A DNA stretch of 64,000 nucleotides from contig CANTFL010001446.1 in assembly GCA_947650285.1 (NCBI GenBank), positions 124,001 through 188,000 of the forward strand, in the 5' to 3' direction. The stretch comes from Hyaloperonospora brassicae. Its lineage: Eukaryota > Oomycota > Peronosporomycetes > Peronosporales > Peronosporaceae. Below the pieces are notes generated by a model that was given only the letters and a program-made list of their open reading frames with translations, searched no databases and had not been told where the DNA came from. This document shows, one piece after another, positions 15,201-27,329 of this stretch (the stretch's first letter is position 1; each line of letters starts with the position of its first letter). The position numbers and the translations under genes are program-made.

Positions 15201-16230
15201 ACATTTTTTAATTATAACGTCGAACGTAAAGTTGTTGAGGGTAGATACTTTGTACAAATCATTATTCACGGATTATTGTGATGTACTTCAACATCAATAG
15301 TGAGGCTCAACGTGTGAATCTACATATACAATTGCTGTTACGTATGCAAGGATTAAAGGTGCGAAATAATTGAAATCCCTTTTGTGTTTACCGCTTGAAG
15401 GGAAAATACGCATTTGTGTAACGGAATTAAGGGTCCACATATGCATACCCAGCATCCTTCCTCTTACAATCTAACGATATGTGGCTCATAAACTTCGGCA
15501 TCGTTATAAAGCCGCGAACATCTGTTAGCATGCTCTTATATTCATCTTCGTATGTACTTCTATTGTCTTGAACAATCTATAGCTTGTTTTGAGTAAGTCG
15601 ATTGGATGGGGCCCTCGTGCTTCTAACGTCATCTTTTACTCGGTAGGTCGCTCGATCTTATTAGCAATATAAAGCTTCAGATTTATCAATTTTAATGATC
15701 TTATGCGTCTCATTTATAAATATAATTTTCTCCAACTTTAGTAATCGACCTATATTAGAGCATTTCTTGAAATATACCAACGTTTGCCTATAACTTAGCT
15801 GGCAAAATCTGTTATAAGCATGATGTCGTGGATTTGATGCCGTAACGTGCCATAGGCCGTTTAAAAATTACTTTAATTTATGCGTGGAATTGAATTAGAT
15901 GAACGGTAATTGTTACGTGTACACCGTTTGTTTGTTAAGTATATTCATGTTTTGCAAACGTCTAGGACCGCTCACGCTTTATGAAATGTATCGTATATAG
16001 TTTCGTAGACCTAATCATTTTCGTGTAGATTATTATATTAAATCACGATTTTGAGCCCTTGAAGTACCTCTCTATAGTGAAATACTTAGGTTGTTGATAA
16101 AAACCACGTATGTAATTCGTTGTTAGACTTAGTTTTCACGTTGTGGTCTCTTTAGTATGTACCATCAGTCTTTAGTGTAAGTAAGTTAAGCACTTGATGC
16201 CATGAGTCTGCAAGTATCGCATGCGAATTC
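12300..16230. other. AT-rich gene-free block
   Basis: No gene is supported. The sequence is AT-rich with dense stops in all frames. Near 12510-12545 there is an unusual G-rich, partly self-complementary patch that might be an end of the neighbouring transposon, but no matching opposite end was seen. Confidence 0.6.
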
Positions 16231-17830
16231 GCGAGTGTGCGCGCTGTAAAGGTGGGGTCATCCGGCGCCGCTGGTTGTAAAAGGCTATATACCATGAGCG
16301 ACAAAGGCTGCCTCTGCCTGACGTGTTGTTCGAGTAAGTACCATATCGATTATTTAAGCGCCATCAACTTAGTAATACCTTCCACGCCAGTTTCTTTGTC
16401 TCAACATCCACAGGTCTTTCTCAAGCGATTTAAAAATATATTTCAATGCTTTTTGGACGAGCATTTACAAATGAGCTGTAGATTGTCGTCTTGCGTATGT
16501 GTGCTATCGCTATATATCGCCGGTATCAGCGTCAAACGACATGCCGTTCCAAGTTGAATTTAAACGCTTATGGCTATTCCTCACATGCGTACTTAATTTA
16601 GACTACGTACAGCTTTTTTCACTCGAAAATAAGGCAAAAATATACGTCTGTATTTTATGCGAGTTGGAATCAACTCTTCTTTTGCCTGCGTACAAGAATA
16701 ATTGGACTTGAGTAAGACACACAGCCATTTAGGAAGGGGGCATCTGCATCACGGCCAAAGTGTAAAAACGCATGGCAAACGAACTTTGCGGATAAATGCA
16801 TGACCGTTTCAGCCCGTCGCTATGGGCCCCGTCAGTGGCTTACCGATCGCAGACTACTTCCTCGGTGCTGCAGCCTTTGCCACTACCACATTTTGTCCAT
16901 GCATCGAAAATATTAGAGCGATAGCACATACGACCTACGACTGCTCTGCATACCAGACTTCACTGGTGTACTTCTAGCGCCCGGCTGGATAGGAAATAGA
17001 ACTAATCTATACAAAACCTAGTTCAAGCTTTGGCTAAAGCTAAATGCGGACGTTTTCGTTGCTGCCATATTCATGATAAACGTTACAGGGTGCTACGTCG
17101 TGGACGCGAGTAACAGATACAAAACCAGTGTGCTACAAGGCACTTCCTTTATATAGATGTGTGTGTCAATCGTTTTGCGTGGGCAGCCATCGGGAGCTTG
17201 CGGGTTTTCTATACTGCCTGATGATAATAGTGATACCACGAGCACATTTAGTTTTGCCCATCGACATGATTCTTCGTTTGTCAATTTACGGATATTCAGG
17301 GCGTTACGCATGCTTCATCGACAATGGACAAACATTAATTGCTGTACGCATATAGAGCTGCCACGAAGTTCGGCGCAAACGTCACGCACATGACCAAAAT
17401 GGCTTCATCTTTTGGGCTTACCGCTGATGGTTTTAGGGTAGCGCAACACAATAGCGGAGTGTTTAGACAGTAGTAGCGTCGCAGTTGTCCAGGGGGAAGA
17501 CATAGCAAGGCTGACGTTGTGAAGTGGTCTGTAGGATTTGAGTTAACAGCATAGGTTGCGGTATGGGGCTCGAAAGACCTGAACGAGATGACAAAAAAAC
17601 TAGCACGAGTTGATACCAGAAAACAAACGACTTAGTAAGTTCAGCCAACAAGTAAACGCCCACGAGTAGCGTATATTAAATTGAATCGATAAGGGACACA
17701 CCGCAAGCATTAAATGCTATGTATTCGAAAGGCAAGAAACAAAACCATGGCAGAGACAGCAGAATGCAGCAATAACATCAATCAAGCCACCTACACCTCT
17801 CCACTCTACATTTCGTCTGCCAGTGCAGCG
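16231..17830. other. intermediate-composition stretch, no assigned gene
   Basis: Less AT-rich than the flanking blocks. The longest plus-strand frame (16237-16557, 106 codons) starts with GTG and has no family features. Nothing here was recognised. It may be decayed repeat sequence. Confidence 0.5.
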
Positions 17831-17970
17831 CGTTAACTACTGTAAAAGTTAATCTGCGATCGCCACGTTCGCCGCGCCAGAGGCTTTCTTGTAGTGTCTT
17901 TCTGCACTTGGCGAGCAACGCGTTCCTCCAAAGCGCCCTCAGCAGTCTCTCCTTCCATAGCAAAGTAAAG

Positions 17971-18501
17971 CTATTCTATGCCCCACTTCTTGGCGATTGC
18001 GCGGGCATTGAAGGGGCGTTCTGGATGGTGCTTATTAATTTCGCGGACAAGATCCTTCATCAGTCCATATTCCTGGCTTTTTTTGAAATTCTCCAAGGAG
18101 TATGTCAGCGGAGTTTCGTCTTTCCAATGACTCCATAGGCTATGGACGTGTTTGAGCAACTCGTTTTCTATCTTTTCGAACAACTCCACCTTGTTCTCCA
18201 ATGGATAATGACGAGCGTTTTCGATTAGAGTAACCCTTGAATCAAAGGTCGACCCCCACCATTGTGAAAGACCTGGCGCGAAACGGCTGAAATCCCCTCG
18301 ACTCTCAGCGTCGGTGGCGGGCGCTTCAGCGTCGGTGGCGGGCGCTTCAGCGTCGGTGGCGGGCGCTATAGCGTCAGTGTCGCGAAGGCCTCTCGCCGAA
18401 ATGTCCGCCTCATCACCACGAAGTGCATGGGCTCGTAGCAGATTCACCTCGGACACGAAGACGACGAGGCCAGGCAGGAGCACGGCACGAACGAGACGCA
18501 T
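17971..18501 (-). CDS. RxLR-type secreted effector candidate
   Basis: A 176-residue protein from an ATG at 18501 to TAG at 17971. Residues 1 to about 26 form a secretion signal: a basic start, then a hydrophobic core around LLPGLVVFV. RGLR at residues 37-40 has the exact R-x-L-R spacing and position expected of oomycete host-translocated effectors. No clear EER follows. Instead there are three copies of a seven-residue ATDAEAP-type repeat (about 46-68), encoded by a 21-bp tandem repeat. The remaining ~100 residues are hydrophilic and rich in W, K and E, ending in KKWGIE; no WY fold could be confirmed by eye. The TAG is followed in the same frame by 45 more open codons before a TAA at 17835-17833, so the protein may be truncated. 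The gene sits in the gene-poor compartment, as is usual for effectors. Function in the host is unknown. Confidence 0.65.
   Translation of the reverse strand: MRLVRAVLLPGLVVFVSEVNLLRAHALRGDEADISARGLRDTDAIAPATDAEAPATDAEAPATDAESRGDFSRFAPGLSQWWGSTFDSRVTLIENARHYPLENKVELFEKIENELLKHVHSLWSHWKDETPLTYSLENFKKSQEYGLMKDLVREINKHHPERPFNARAIAKKWGIE
18308..18370. repeat. 21-bp tandem repeat, three copies, inside the effector
   Basis: Three head-to-tail copies of a 21-bp unit (18308-18328, 18329-18349, 18350-18370), the first two identical and the third differing at its end. The unit length is a multiple of three, so copy-number changes keep the frame and add or remove seven residues just after the RGLR motif. 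Confidence 0.9.
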
Positions 18502-18663
18502 TGCTCACTGTGGGTGTGGAGAAGTAATCGCTGGAGGGTGAATGTCGGAATGAAGTGAAGTGCGGGCCTCGGAGACGCAGTGCGCCCGTCTGCCAGCGTG
18601 CGGTATGAACCTTGCTTTCGAGACATACGTCCGGTGTCTACCGTACGGTCATAAGACTGGAAG

Positions 18664-19434
18664 GTGCGTTTCACTGCTCTTGTCCTTACTATCGTCCTTA
18701 CGAAAGCATAGAGCTCAATATGCCATCTGAGACAAGAAATCAGCTCAGTGGAAGCCGGCTTTCATACTTGTTTCGTGCATACCATCTGTAGCACAAAAAC
18801 CAGGCGAGGAGAAGCCACAGTCGCGCATTGTATGAACCGCCTCTTTCCTGTCATCGACAGAGTACAGGACACTCGAGTCTATCGCAAGGTGTCTCAGTGA
18901 TCCTGCATCCCTTATCATATGGCAATTTGCCACGCAGAGCTGGTCCCTTGATGAGACTATTCATATCTTGAAGGATGGGAGAAAAAAAACACGTCTGTCA
19001 ATCACCCATTTTAATGATGTGCAAGATCTCTCTAGAAACTCCGTGAATAGAAATAGGTGCGTTTTACTGCTCTTGTCCTTACTATCGTCCTTTCGAAAGC
19101 ATAGAGCTCAATATGCCATCTGAGACAAGAAATCAGCTCAGTGGAAGCCGGCTTTCATACTTGTTTCGTGCATACCATCTGTAGCACAAAAACCAGGCGA
19201 GGAGAAGCCACAGTCGCGCATTGTATGAACCGCCTCTTTCCTGTCTTCGACAGAGTATAGGACACTCGAGTCTATCGCAAGGTGTCTCAGTGATCCTGCA
19301 TCCCTTATCATATGGCAATTTGCCACGCAGAGCAGGTCCCTTGATGAGACTATTCATATCTTGAAGGATGGGAGAAAAAAACACGTCTGTCAATCACCCA
19401 TTATAATGATGTACGAGATCTCTCTAGAAGCTCC
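18664..19434. repeat. direct duplication of about 380 bp
   Basis: The segment 18664 to about 19043 recurs at 19057 to about 19434, offset 393 bp, with only scattered differences (for example the lengths of A runs and single substitutions). Each copy contains the same 62-codon open frame on the minus strand, which starts with a non-standard codon and is not recognised. The pair lies immediately upstream of the effector start, so it covers that gene's presumed promoter side. Confidence 0.9.
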
Positions 19435-20540
19435 TCAATTGGAAATTGATCGCCGGGTCCGGCTGAGATTCATGGCAGTCCGTCGGGGTAGCGAGTCGTG
19501 GCTAGGATCCAAGGTAAACAATTCCAGACTAGCGTGTAAAGGAGCTGCTTGAGTCACGGTAGCGGTGCTATCATGTTCACACTAGCTAACGCACTGAATT
19601 GACGACAGCTTGTCGTATAGAAGCACCAGACACATTTATACGTAGCGGACTGAATGCCTCGAAACACGGCGTTTTTGCGCTCGCACCACAATGGTGTGAT
19701 GCAGGTTGAGCTCATGAGGAATCAAATACTTTTCCGAGCCCGGTTCCCGCCTCGAAATCGACTTGAAGTCTCGTAAGCAGCCGACCCCCGCACGAAAGCC
19801 GGTCTCACTGGAGCACGACGGATCCCACAGACATAGAAGCGACTGGACCCCGCTGGTCGAATGGTCGGGGTCGGTAGCTTCCGTCCGTCCAGTGACTAAA
19901 CAACTTGCCCTAACACTCGTGCGCCTTCGGACAGTGGTCCCAAAAGACGTGCCGCGAAGTTTCTGTCAACCCGTGACACCTGCCGGGCCGACGTCTGGAG
20001 GTGCTATTCTCTCCAGATCGCACATTTCGTCTGCCACTCAAAGATCAGGATCGCTTGCTCGCGGGTCCATCTTAAAATCGGCTTCTCGCCGCCCAAGCGT
20101 CGGCTTATCCCACCTAGATCGCGGTCTAGGGGTTCTCTGCCTACCCAATCTGATCTCGAGTCTCTAATTTTGAACCCATTGGTGCCTTCAACGCGGCCCT
20201 GGAGATCTACTACTTCAGTGTCCTCACGAAATCCATTGTGTAGTCCGCCTTTGCCTCCTCCGACTCCTTCGACGCCTTCCAGTGCGGTATCGGGAGTTGA
20301 AGATCGTCTGAATCGGACTCTATTCGGGCGATATCACGCGTTCGGTGCCGTCTTAGTCTAAATCAGCCGCTCGTCATAGGGTTGGATTAGGTAATTCCAC
20401 AACTCCATCCGCGGATTCTCCGACCGATTAAGCTGATATCTCTTCTGGACTATCTCCCACCACCATTCAAGCTCTTTCACGTCCGCCTTCGGCAGATCAG
20501 CAACCACCTCGTGAGCTTAGACTGCAATAAGTTGGATTGT
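19435..20540. other. unassigned stretch, possible retroelement debris
   Basis: A plus-strand open frame (19763-20167, 134 codons, from a non-ATG start) and a shorter proline-rich one (20170-20361) occupy this part. Their Ser/Pro/Arg-rich text is compatible with broken retroelement gag sequence, but no diagnostic motif is visible. I do not call a gene. Confidence 0.35.
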
Positions 20541-20553
20541 AAATGGAGATTTA

Positions 20554-20621
20554 TGGGTGTACCTTTATATCTCCTTACCATTGTAATTAATATTATTAGG
20601 AGATCTATAGGAACACACCCA
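20554..20621. repeat. imperfect inverted repeat in an LTR-like stretch
   Basis: 20554-20575 pairs imperfectly with 20598-20621 (both arms carry TGGGTGT at the outer end and TCTCCT at the inner end), with an AT-rich loop. The surrounding 20539-20860 is free of open frames and rich in CACCCCT and TACCCC blocks, in the style of an oomycete LTR. A second copy in the window to prove an LTR was not found. Confidence 0.4.
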
Positions 20622-20856
20622 CCCTTTCATTGTTACACCCCCCTTTGAAATAGAGGCCCCTCATTAACCACCGTGACCTCCCTAACTAGGTAGTGCACAC
20701 TTATTCAAACAAATGCCATATAAATTTTCTGTACTTTGTACACACCCCTCCGTAATACAGGTCACTTTTGTGTCAGCATAGAGTCTTGTGTATGACTTCC
20801 GCTCTCATTATCCGGCACCCCCTATTAGTACCCCTAATACTACCATTGTCAATATT

Positions 20857-21168
20857 TTATGGATAATTATGATGCGGAGCATCCACACCGTGATCCGTCA
20901 AACGTTCAGTGGGCTTTGAGTAGATCGAAATGATGGCGTTCGGATAGTCGATCGATCCCCACTGCGCGATGATCTTCGCGTCCCAATCGCACACAAAAAT
21001 CATGTGCGAGTCAATTGTCAGGCAGAAATGCTCATCCGTGATGGCCTTTTCCGTCTCGTACTGTGCAGCAGTGGGCCCTACACCGCATCCGATCAAACAC
21101 AAACCCATCAGCAGCAGCAAGTGAGTCAACAGCCGCTCCCAAAGAAGATCTACCAGACGCCTCGTCAA
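20857..21168 (-). other. unrecognised open frame, probable fragment
   Basis: A 103-codon open frame on the minus strand ends at TAA 20857. Its start codon is TTG, and a hydrophobic stretch (LLTHLLLLMGLCLIGCG) lies near the start, which could mimic a signal peptide. The downstream text (YETEKAITDEHFCLTIDSH and on) is coding-like but matches nothing I know. The antiparallel and neighbouring frames are also partly open. I read it as a gene fragment, not a functional gene. Confidence 0.3.
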
Positions 21169-21319
21169 TGACCATCCGTCGCATTAACAGCGTCAATGTG
21201 AGACGACACAAATTGTGCGCGGTGACAGTTGTCCTCCCCCACGAGCTCACAAAACACGTCGGCACACGAGCGCTCTTTCCTTGTAGGATTGGGAGGGCTG
21301 ACGTCTTTTTGGTTTAGAA

Positions 21320-24300
21320 GTAATTTATTTGTAAAACTAGACGAAGCCGTTGGTTTTTATAGATACGAAGGTGGCTCCAGCGGATCTTACCTTTTCACTA
21401 TGTGAAACATGCATTATTGCTCATCATTCTCTGATGAGGCCAATAGCAGGACTTGATTTGCATAAAGCCACATATAACGTTTTCGATCGCTCGTAAACTC
21501 TTCGATTTTGCCTGATGTTACATAAATGATGAGTAATTTCCCGATATTGACTACCAACATCCATCCAACTTTAACGTAGCAGATTGTTCACAATTTCGTA
21601 TTAAACAAATAAAATTTAAATTCGTATACCTCTATGATTTATTCCAGTGTATTAAAGGATTACACAATGGAGGACTATGTTTGTAGTTTCATCTGTTTGA
21701 TCTTAAGGTGTAAAATGATGTACTACAAAGCACATTCGAGGATAGATATAAAAAATTACTATCATTAAGCTACAGATGTGATGCGTACTGTCTTTTTTGT
21801 CACCTCAAACTCTTAAGAGATTATGAAACGATTAAGCATGAAGATCGTGGCTCACATATTTTTTACAAAATATATTTTTTTCTTTGTTCGTTATACACCG
21901 GGACAAGAATTGATACCTGTTGTGCTCGTCTATATTGTGTCAGGGTAATATTTAGCATCACTCATTGGATAAGTATCGTTGGGTGCATATTGAACGTCAC
22001 TTGTCATTCAATGATGAATCAAATATTCAAACTCATTGGTTGCTACCAATCTACATGCCATCATCGGTACCTATCTAGCTCAATTCGTATCGTATCATTC
22101 TACGCTGGATCAGCCATTAGCGTAAAAAAGTTACGACATTAAGCTATTGAGCATAAAAATGTAAAACTACTTTATCGTCATAAATAAACTCTGTACGAAC
22201 GCGATTATTCACAACGTTGCGAAGGTCTTTGTGCATGTGGTGGTACTGGCGCTCGTAAAGCTTTGAGTGGAAAATTGAAAACCGCTACTGTGCGAACAAA
22301 TTAAAGACAACAGATGTATACTAAATATGTTTCTTAGTGGTTTATTGGATCAAAAGTCACATCCTCAGTAAAGCTGATGGGTTCGATTTTTAAAGCATAC
22401 TAATCAGTGCTTTGATTGACCAATGTCGTATCCTTTCATAGCAATCCTTATAAATCTTATGCTCGTAAACTGCTTCATCTTAATATTTGTATTGGAAGAA
22501 TATAGGAATTGTGTCAGAAGACCATGATCACGCATTATTCTATATTTTACCGAGATGAAATTTTCGGGCTACGTTGTTCACCATACGCAAACCAATTGCA
22601 TAATTCAATGATTGGACCTGGTTCTGTTCGCCAAGAATTTACCGTAAATTTCGAAAAGAACACGTCATGTAATATCGACAGGTGGTAAGAAACGAACGTA
22701 AAATCCGAAAAAGGACAAGTCATTTATCATCTATAGGTAGTCATTGTGACACATAATTTACGCCTATAAGATCCGCGATAAAAATGCATGCGATGCCATT
22801 TGTAACGTACGAGCTAATTCGATCAAATGCGCAACGTAATGTTTGCATTAATTATTGCAAATCACCAGTGAAGATCCACAGATATGTCCTTTTGTGCCTT
22901 CCGTGGCAACGCTCGATACAATAAATGCAACGTTGTTCAAATGTTTATGACCGGTATTGGTATTCATAGAGGTGAGTGGAAATGGAAACTCCTTCCACGA
23001 TGCTAAGAGTTGAATTGTCTCGACGTACAAATCAAGTTGCGGTCAATAAAAGTAAATTTGTCGTCGGATTTTTTACATATCGACGCGTGTACTAGAAAGT
23101 ATTGTTGTATATACTGGCGTCTTTTTCGCCCCATGAGTGCGAGGATCCAAACCGATATGTTTTATATAATTTGCTGTAATTAGAGTACTTCAATTAAGAT
23201 ACACTATTTAAGCTGTAATTGTAGTGATTACTCAAACTACACAATATCTGTAGCAAACATACATCAATATAGACCCGCGATCCTTCTTTGTGTCGCATTG
23301 TGGCTGGAAACGAAACAAGACAGAATTAGGCTACGGCAACACTACACAATAAAGAAATATATCGCACACTACTTTGCACGCGCTCTTATCACTTTGTGAC
23401 CTCAAAAATGGGGTTACGATTGGCCTTATATCTCGCATCATCGACTCGTCAATTGCTCATTGTCGCGGATGTGTGCTTAATCTGGTCAAGTTGAACCTAG
23501 TGTCGGATTATCGCATTCGTTTCATTTTCCAAGTCATTGCAAATGAGGTGTCGAAGCGTCTCTTATTGGCATCTGTAAGGTGATTGCACGATGATACGCA
23601 GGTCTAAAGCATACCATATTATGCAATACAAAGGGATGTATCAATTATAATAACGACATCCATTACACATAAATGATGAGGGGGCTTCGCGATGCATCAC
23701 TAATAGTTTGCACGCTGCAGTCACTCTCTATCTGATGTACCTCCGCATAGCGCTAGTTATTGGTAACATTGCATCTATACTTCATTTTATATACCTCGCG
23801 ATCTTTATTAAACTATTGCTTTACATAGCTACTCACGGTGCCGCTACAGCCATTTAAAAAATGGTTAAAAACCAAAAAAATTGATTCGAGTGTAGTGTGG
23901 GCAAGCCACTCCTGTGAAATTTGAGTGGCTTATTTCACTTAATTACATGATAAACGTTTAATTAACGTTGACAAACACCCGATTTAATCATGGCATCCTT
24001 TTTTAGCCAAAAGTGTGCATCTACCTTTCGGTTTCTCATATGCAGAGCATACTGGCAAACGAAGATGATTGAGGAAGTTACCATACCCACATTCTTTATA
24101 CTGTGAGTAAAGGTGTTGTATCTTGGATTGAAGTTTACTACTTATATGCGCACATAGAATAGGATAGGGCAGCTGAGTGTCTCACATGACGAGGGCCAAA
24201 TTGCACACAAAGTACCTATGTAGTAGTTTTACTATTGACGGCAGATATGAGATTGTAAGTTGTCACCAAGTTGGAGCGAAATAACTACTAATTTGCCGCC

Positions 24301-24390
24301 TGCCGCTTTTTACCACTTTTGCATCCCAAAGGTAATCCACTTCAAATACAACCACTTCAGCTTCTCCTTCTCCATACGCCTTGATTTCTA
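21320..24390. other. AT-rich gene-free block
   Basis: Same character as 1-9.9 kb: AT-rich, stops in all frames, only short open frames (for example 23374-23583, 69 codons), and no motif recognised. No gene, RNA or repeat is supported. Confidence 0.6.
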
Positions 24391-25970
24391 CTGATATTTA
24401 TTCGAAGCGTTTTTTGCACACGCAAGCCGTATTCGTCCACGCTATTCCACATCCAAAATGCGTCCTATGTTTGAGCTTGCAGTCGGCAGCAGACGCATGT
24501 TGCTGTTCAGAAAATTGCGCGTGCTCGTGATAATTGAGTTCTATAGAAAGCTCGATTGCAAGAAATACACTATGCCTCAAATTTGACAAAGGACCATATG
24601 GTAAAAAACGTGCAAATCTGCGCCAATGTTGGACACTCTCACGCCAGATCGAATGCGCCTTCGTCTTGGGCGAGACTCTGTCCAAAACGAGCATCAGACA
24701 GAGGCTGGAGCTAGACGCGATGCAGTGAAGCCGCATGATAAAGCAGTCACTCGATCCGTATGACCTTGAACGTCCGAATCTGAGCCACCGGGCAGACTGA
24801 TGTTGCTAAATGTGATCTTGACTGGTTTATAGGAGCTCAATATTCTTTTCGCTATCGAAGCAACAAACGAAGGGGACGATATGGACGCACCTACATTGTA
24901 AAATGGGTGGTCAGATGTAGAAGGACAACTGAAAAAGTCCTCTGGTCCAAGCTCTTTTGATGGTATGAGAGCATCTAGAACTCATCACTTCTACCGACGT
25001 GAAGAGAATGACAGATTAAAATGTTTTTTTGCTTGCCAAGCAAATGTTTGGCTTGCAACAATTGTCATTATGTTGCGCTCACACAATGTACACAGAACAA
25101 TTGAGCGTCTGCTCCACTTAGTTCACATTGTAGGACTAATAAGTGACCAAAGCCATTTTTCGGCTGGTGTGAATGTAGTAGTTTCCGAAATTGTTTTTTT
25201 TTTGCGTAAAGGTTGTAAGAATAATAAACAGAGGTGTGGAGAAGTATTTGACAGAAAGGATGCAGCTTTCAGGAGTGGAGGGGGTGGATATGTGGATACC
25301 CGACATGTTCACAACTTCAGCATTTCAAGTACTCTCCTTCTACAGATTTCCATCTTCGATACGGGAGAAGCTTGCTTGTTTTCCGTTGTAACTGATGCGA
25401 CGGAAAGTGAAATGATTGTTTATTCCCCGCTTACAAATTTTACTCCAAGGATGACCCTATTGTTCAGTTAAGGCCCTATGCCATACCTCACCATAATCTT
25501 AAGTCCTTGTCTGCATGGAGGTTCGTACAGACGATTTCGATCGAATTTACTTGACGTGCTTGGCTGGCGCTGTGGGCTTGGCTGACATAGCAGCCTTCGA
25601 TCCTGTGCTGTTCCAAAACTAGACGAACAAGTCCTTACAAGGTACATCGAGACGTTGTATATCTTGTGTAAGGGAATCAGCCAGACCATTATCAGCGGTA
25701 GCATGTAGTTTTGTTTGGATTCATCGGTAAACAAATTACATTTGGGCACATCGCCCCAAAGTGATGACCCTTGCTTGGTATCGATGCAGGAAACTATATG
25801 ACGGAGTGGTAACGTTGCTACAAGCAGGACTGCGTGTTGTTTGCATTGTACAGGTGTCTAGTTCCGTAAATAGTACGATATCCACCACAACGCTATAAGA
25901 CAGTGTCAGTATCAACAGCTTGAAATGAAGCAAAGTGAAACTCAACATCAAGATTGTATTCAACGCCATC
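24391..25970. other. intermediate-composition stretch, no assigned gene
   Basis: Open frames of 93-168 codons occur here (24398-24736 minus, 24965-25471 plus, 25468-25749 minus), but none shows a signal peptide, domain or repeat that I recognise, and the longest contains low-quality text. Possibly decayed transposon sequence linked to the flanking pseudogene. Confidence 0.4.
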
Positions 25971-25979
25971 GCGGTTTAC

Positions 25980-27323
25980 AAAATACTACGCAACGGACTC
26001 AGTCCAACTTGCCAACACCGAAGTTTCCGGTCGTCTGGGCCCACATTTTGGCCAAGTCGCGCCCATGGACAGGCGTCAGGGTCATCCCGCAGTAGGTGTC
26101 GTCGGTTTTGGAAGTGCCCTTCTTCCCATGCGCCTCCTCCAGGCCGGTAGAACGCACCGTTTTGTCATGTAGTCGACGATGTTCGGGTACGCCTTCATCA
26201 TCTCAAGATCGACAGTTCCATTGCACGATGTCAGGTTACTGCTTTTTGACTAGGACGTTCTCCGCGCACGACCGACCTAGGTAGCTTGGACAGAGGTCAG
26301 CACCGTCTGTGTGGTTGAGTGCATACAAAGCGCCTTCCTGTTTGCCGATCCGGAGGGTTAGATTCGTGTTTCGAAGTAGTTGCCCTCAGCGAAAATGTAT
26401 CCGTTCAAGCCGACATCGATGGAATGACCCCTGTTGTTGCTCCAGTAGTTGTTGGCCATGTGCACGACGACGTTGTTGTCCTTCTCACCGCCGACTTTGG
26501 GCGTTCCACCGGAGGTCCCATGTACGTGATTGTTGACCATGGTGACGGCTGTGTTTTTTTTCGTAGAACAGGAAGGTCCACGTGTGGTGTCCGTTGCACG
26601 ACATGGAAAAGTCCGTGTTGCCGTCGAATTCCGAGTTGCTGACGGTCATTCCAGATACACCAGCGCTGTTCGTCACGACCATTTGGCGGCTGATGCGCGA
26701 CACCTTCACGTGGTCAATCCAGACGTTGGTGCCCACCGTCTTGCCCTAATCAGAGCCCGGTACAAAGATGGCATCGCCAATCCAGACCAAGTGTGGGTTG
26801 AGTTCCGTGATATGGATATTCTGGACGATGACGTTGTTGCGCAGCGACAGTCCCTTGCCGATCAGCACTCCGTTCTTGCCAATGCCACGGATGGTCTTGT
26901 TGTCCCCCACAAGCACGCGCTGGATTCCAGCGGTGTCGTACGTGACCATCACTTCCGTGCCGTTCGTGCAGCCGCCCGTGTTGTTCATGCCACCGTCCTG
27001 GAGGATCACATCTTGGCCCTTGCAGCCGTTGTTCTCCGCCATGCACTGGCGAGTTCTGATCGGTCGGCACCCAGTCTCAGTGGTCGTACCTTCGGTGCCG
27101 CGAAAGTCAAAAGTTCGGTTGAGCACAACGATGAACGGCCTGGTGTCGTTCAGGTATGCCCTACGCTCGGGCTTGAAGTAGGGTACACGGCTTCTCCGCC
27201 AGCTCCTCCCGTGGTACCAGCGCCTAGCCCAGAGGGACTGCCAATCGTGAAAGCGCCAGCAGCATTCTTGGCAGCAAAGGCGAGTGCTGCGGCGAAAGCG
27301 TACGTGCGTTGGAAGCGACCCAT
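25980..27323 (-). pseudogene. pectin/pectate-lyase-type (PL1) gene, decayed
   Basis: An extracellular enzyme gene that would have cut plant cell-wall pectin. On the minus strand it begins at ATG 27323 with a signal-peptide-like start (MGRFQRTYAFAAALAFAAK). Successive pieces lie in different frames: a central block (about 27180-26749) with IQRVLVGDNKTIRGIGKNG and IVQNIHITELNPHLVWIGDA, then WIDHVKVSRISRQMVV (26736 onward), then MANNYWSNNRGHS (to 26358) and a tail with YALNHTDGADLCPSYLG toward 26.0 kb. These match the order of the family. Lesions seen: a frame change near 27175, an in-frame TAG at 26746-26748, a frame change at a run of eight T at about 26550, a TAA at 26358, and further frame changes in the tail. 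One homopolymer error could be technical, but this many cannot be. Pectin versus pectate lyase is not resolved. Confidence 0.85.
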
Positions 27324-27329
27324 GTCGAA

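Noticed and set aside
20539..20860. Possible solo LTR
   Set aside because: LTR-style sequence and an inverted repeat are present, but no second copy, target duplication or internal region was found; kept only as a repeat.
26545..26560. Frame change at an eight-T run read as a sequencing error that would leave the lyase intact
   Set aside because: Other stops and frame changes at 26746, 26358, about 27175 and in the tail are not at homopolymers, so the gene is broken regardless.
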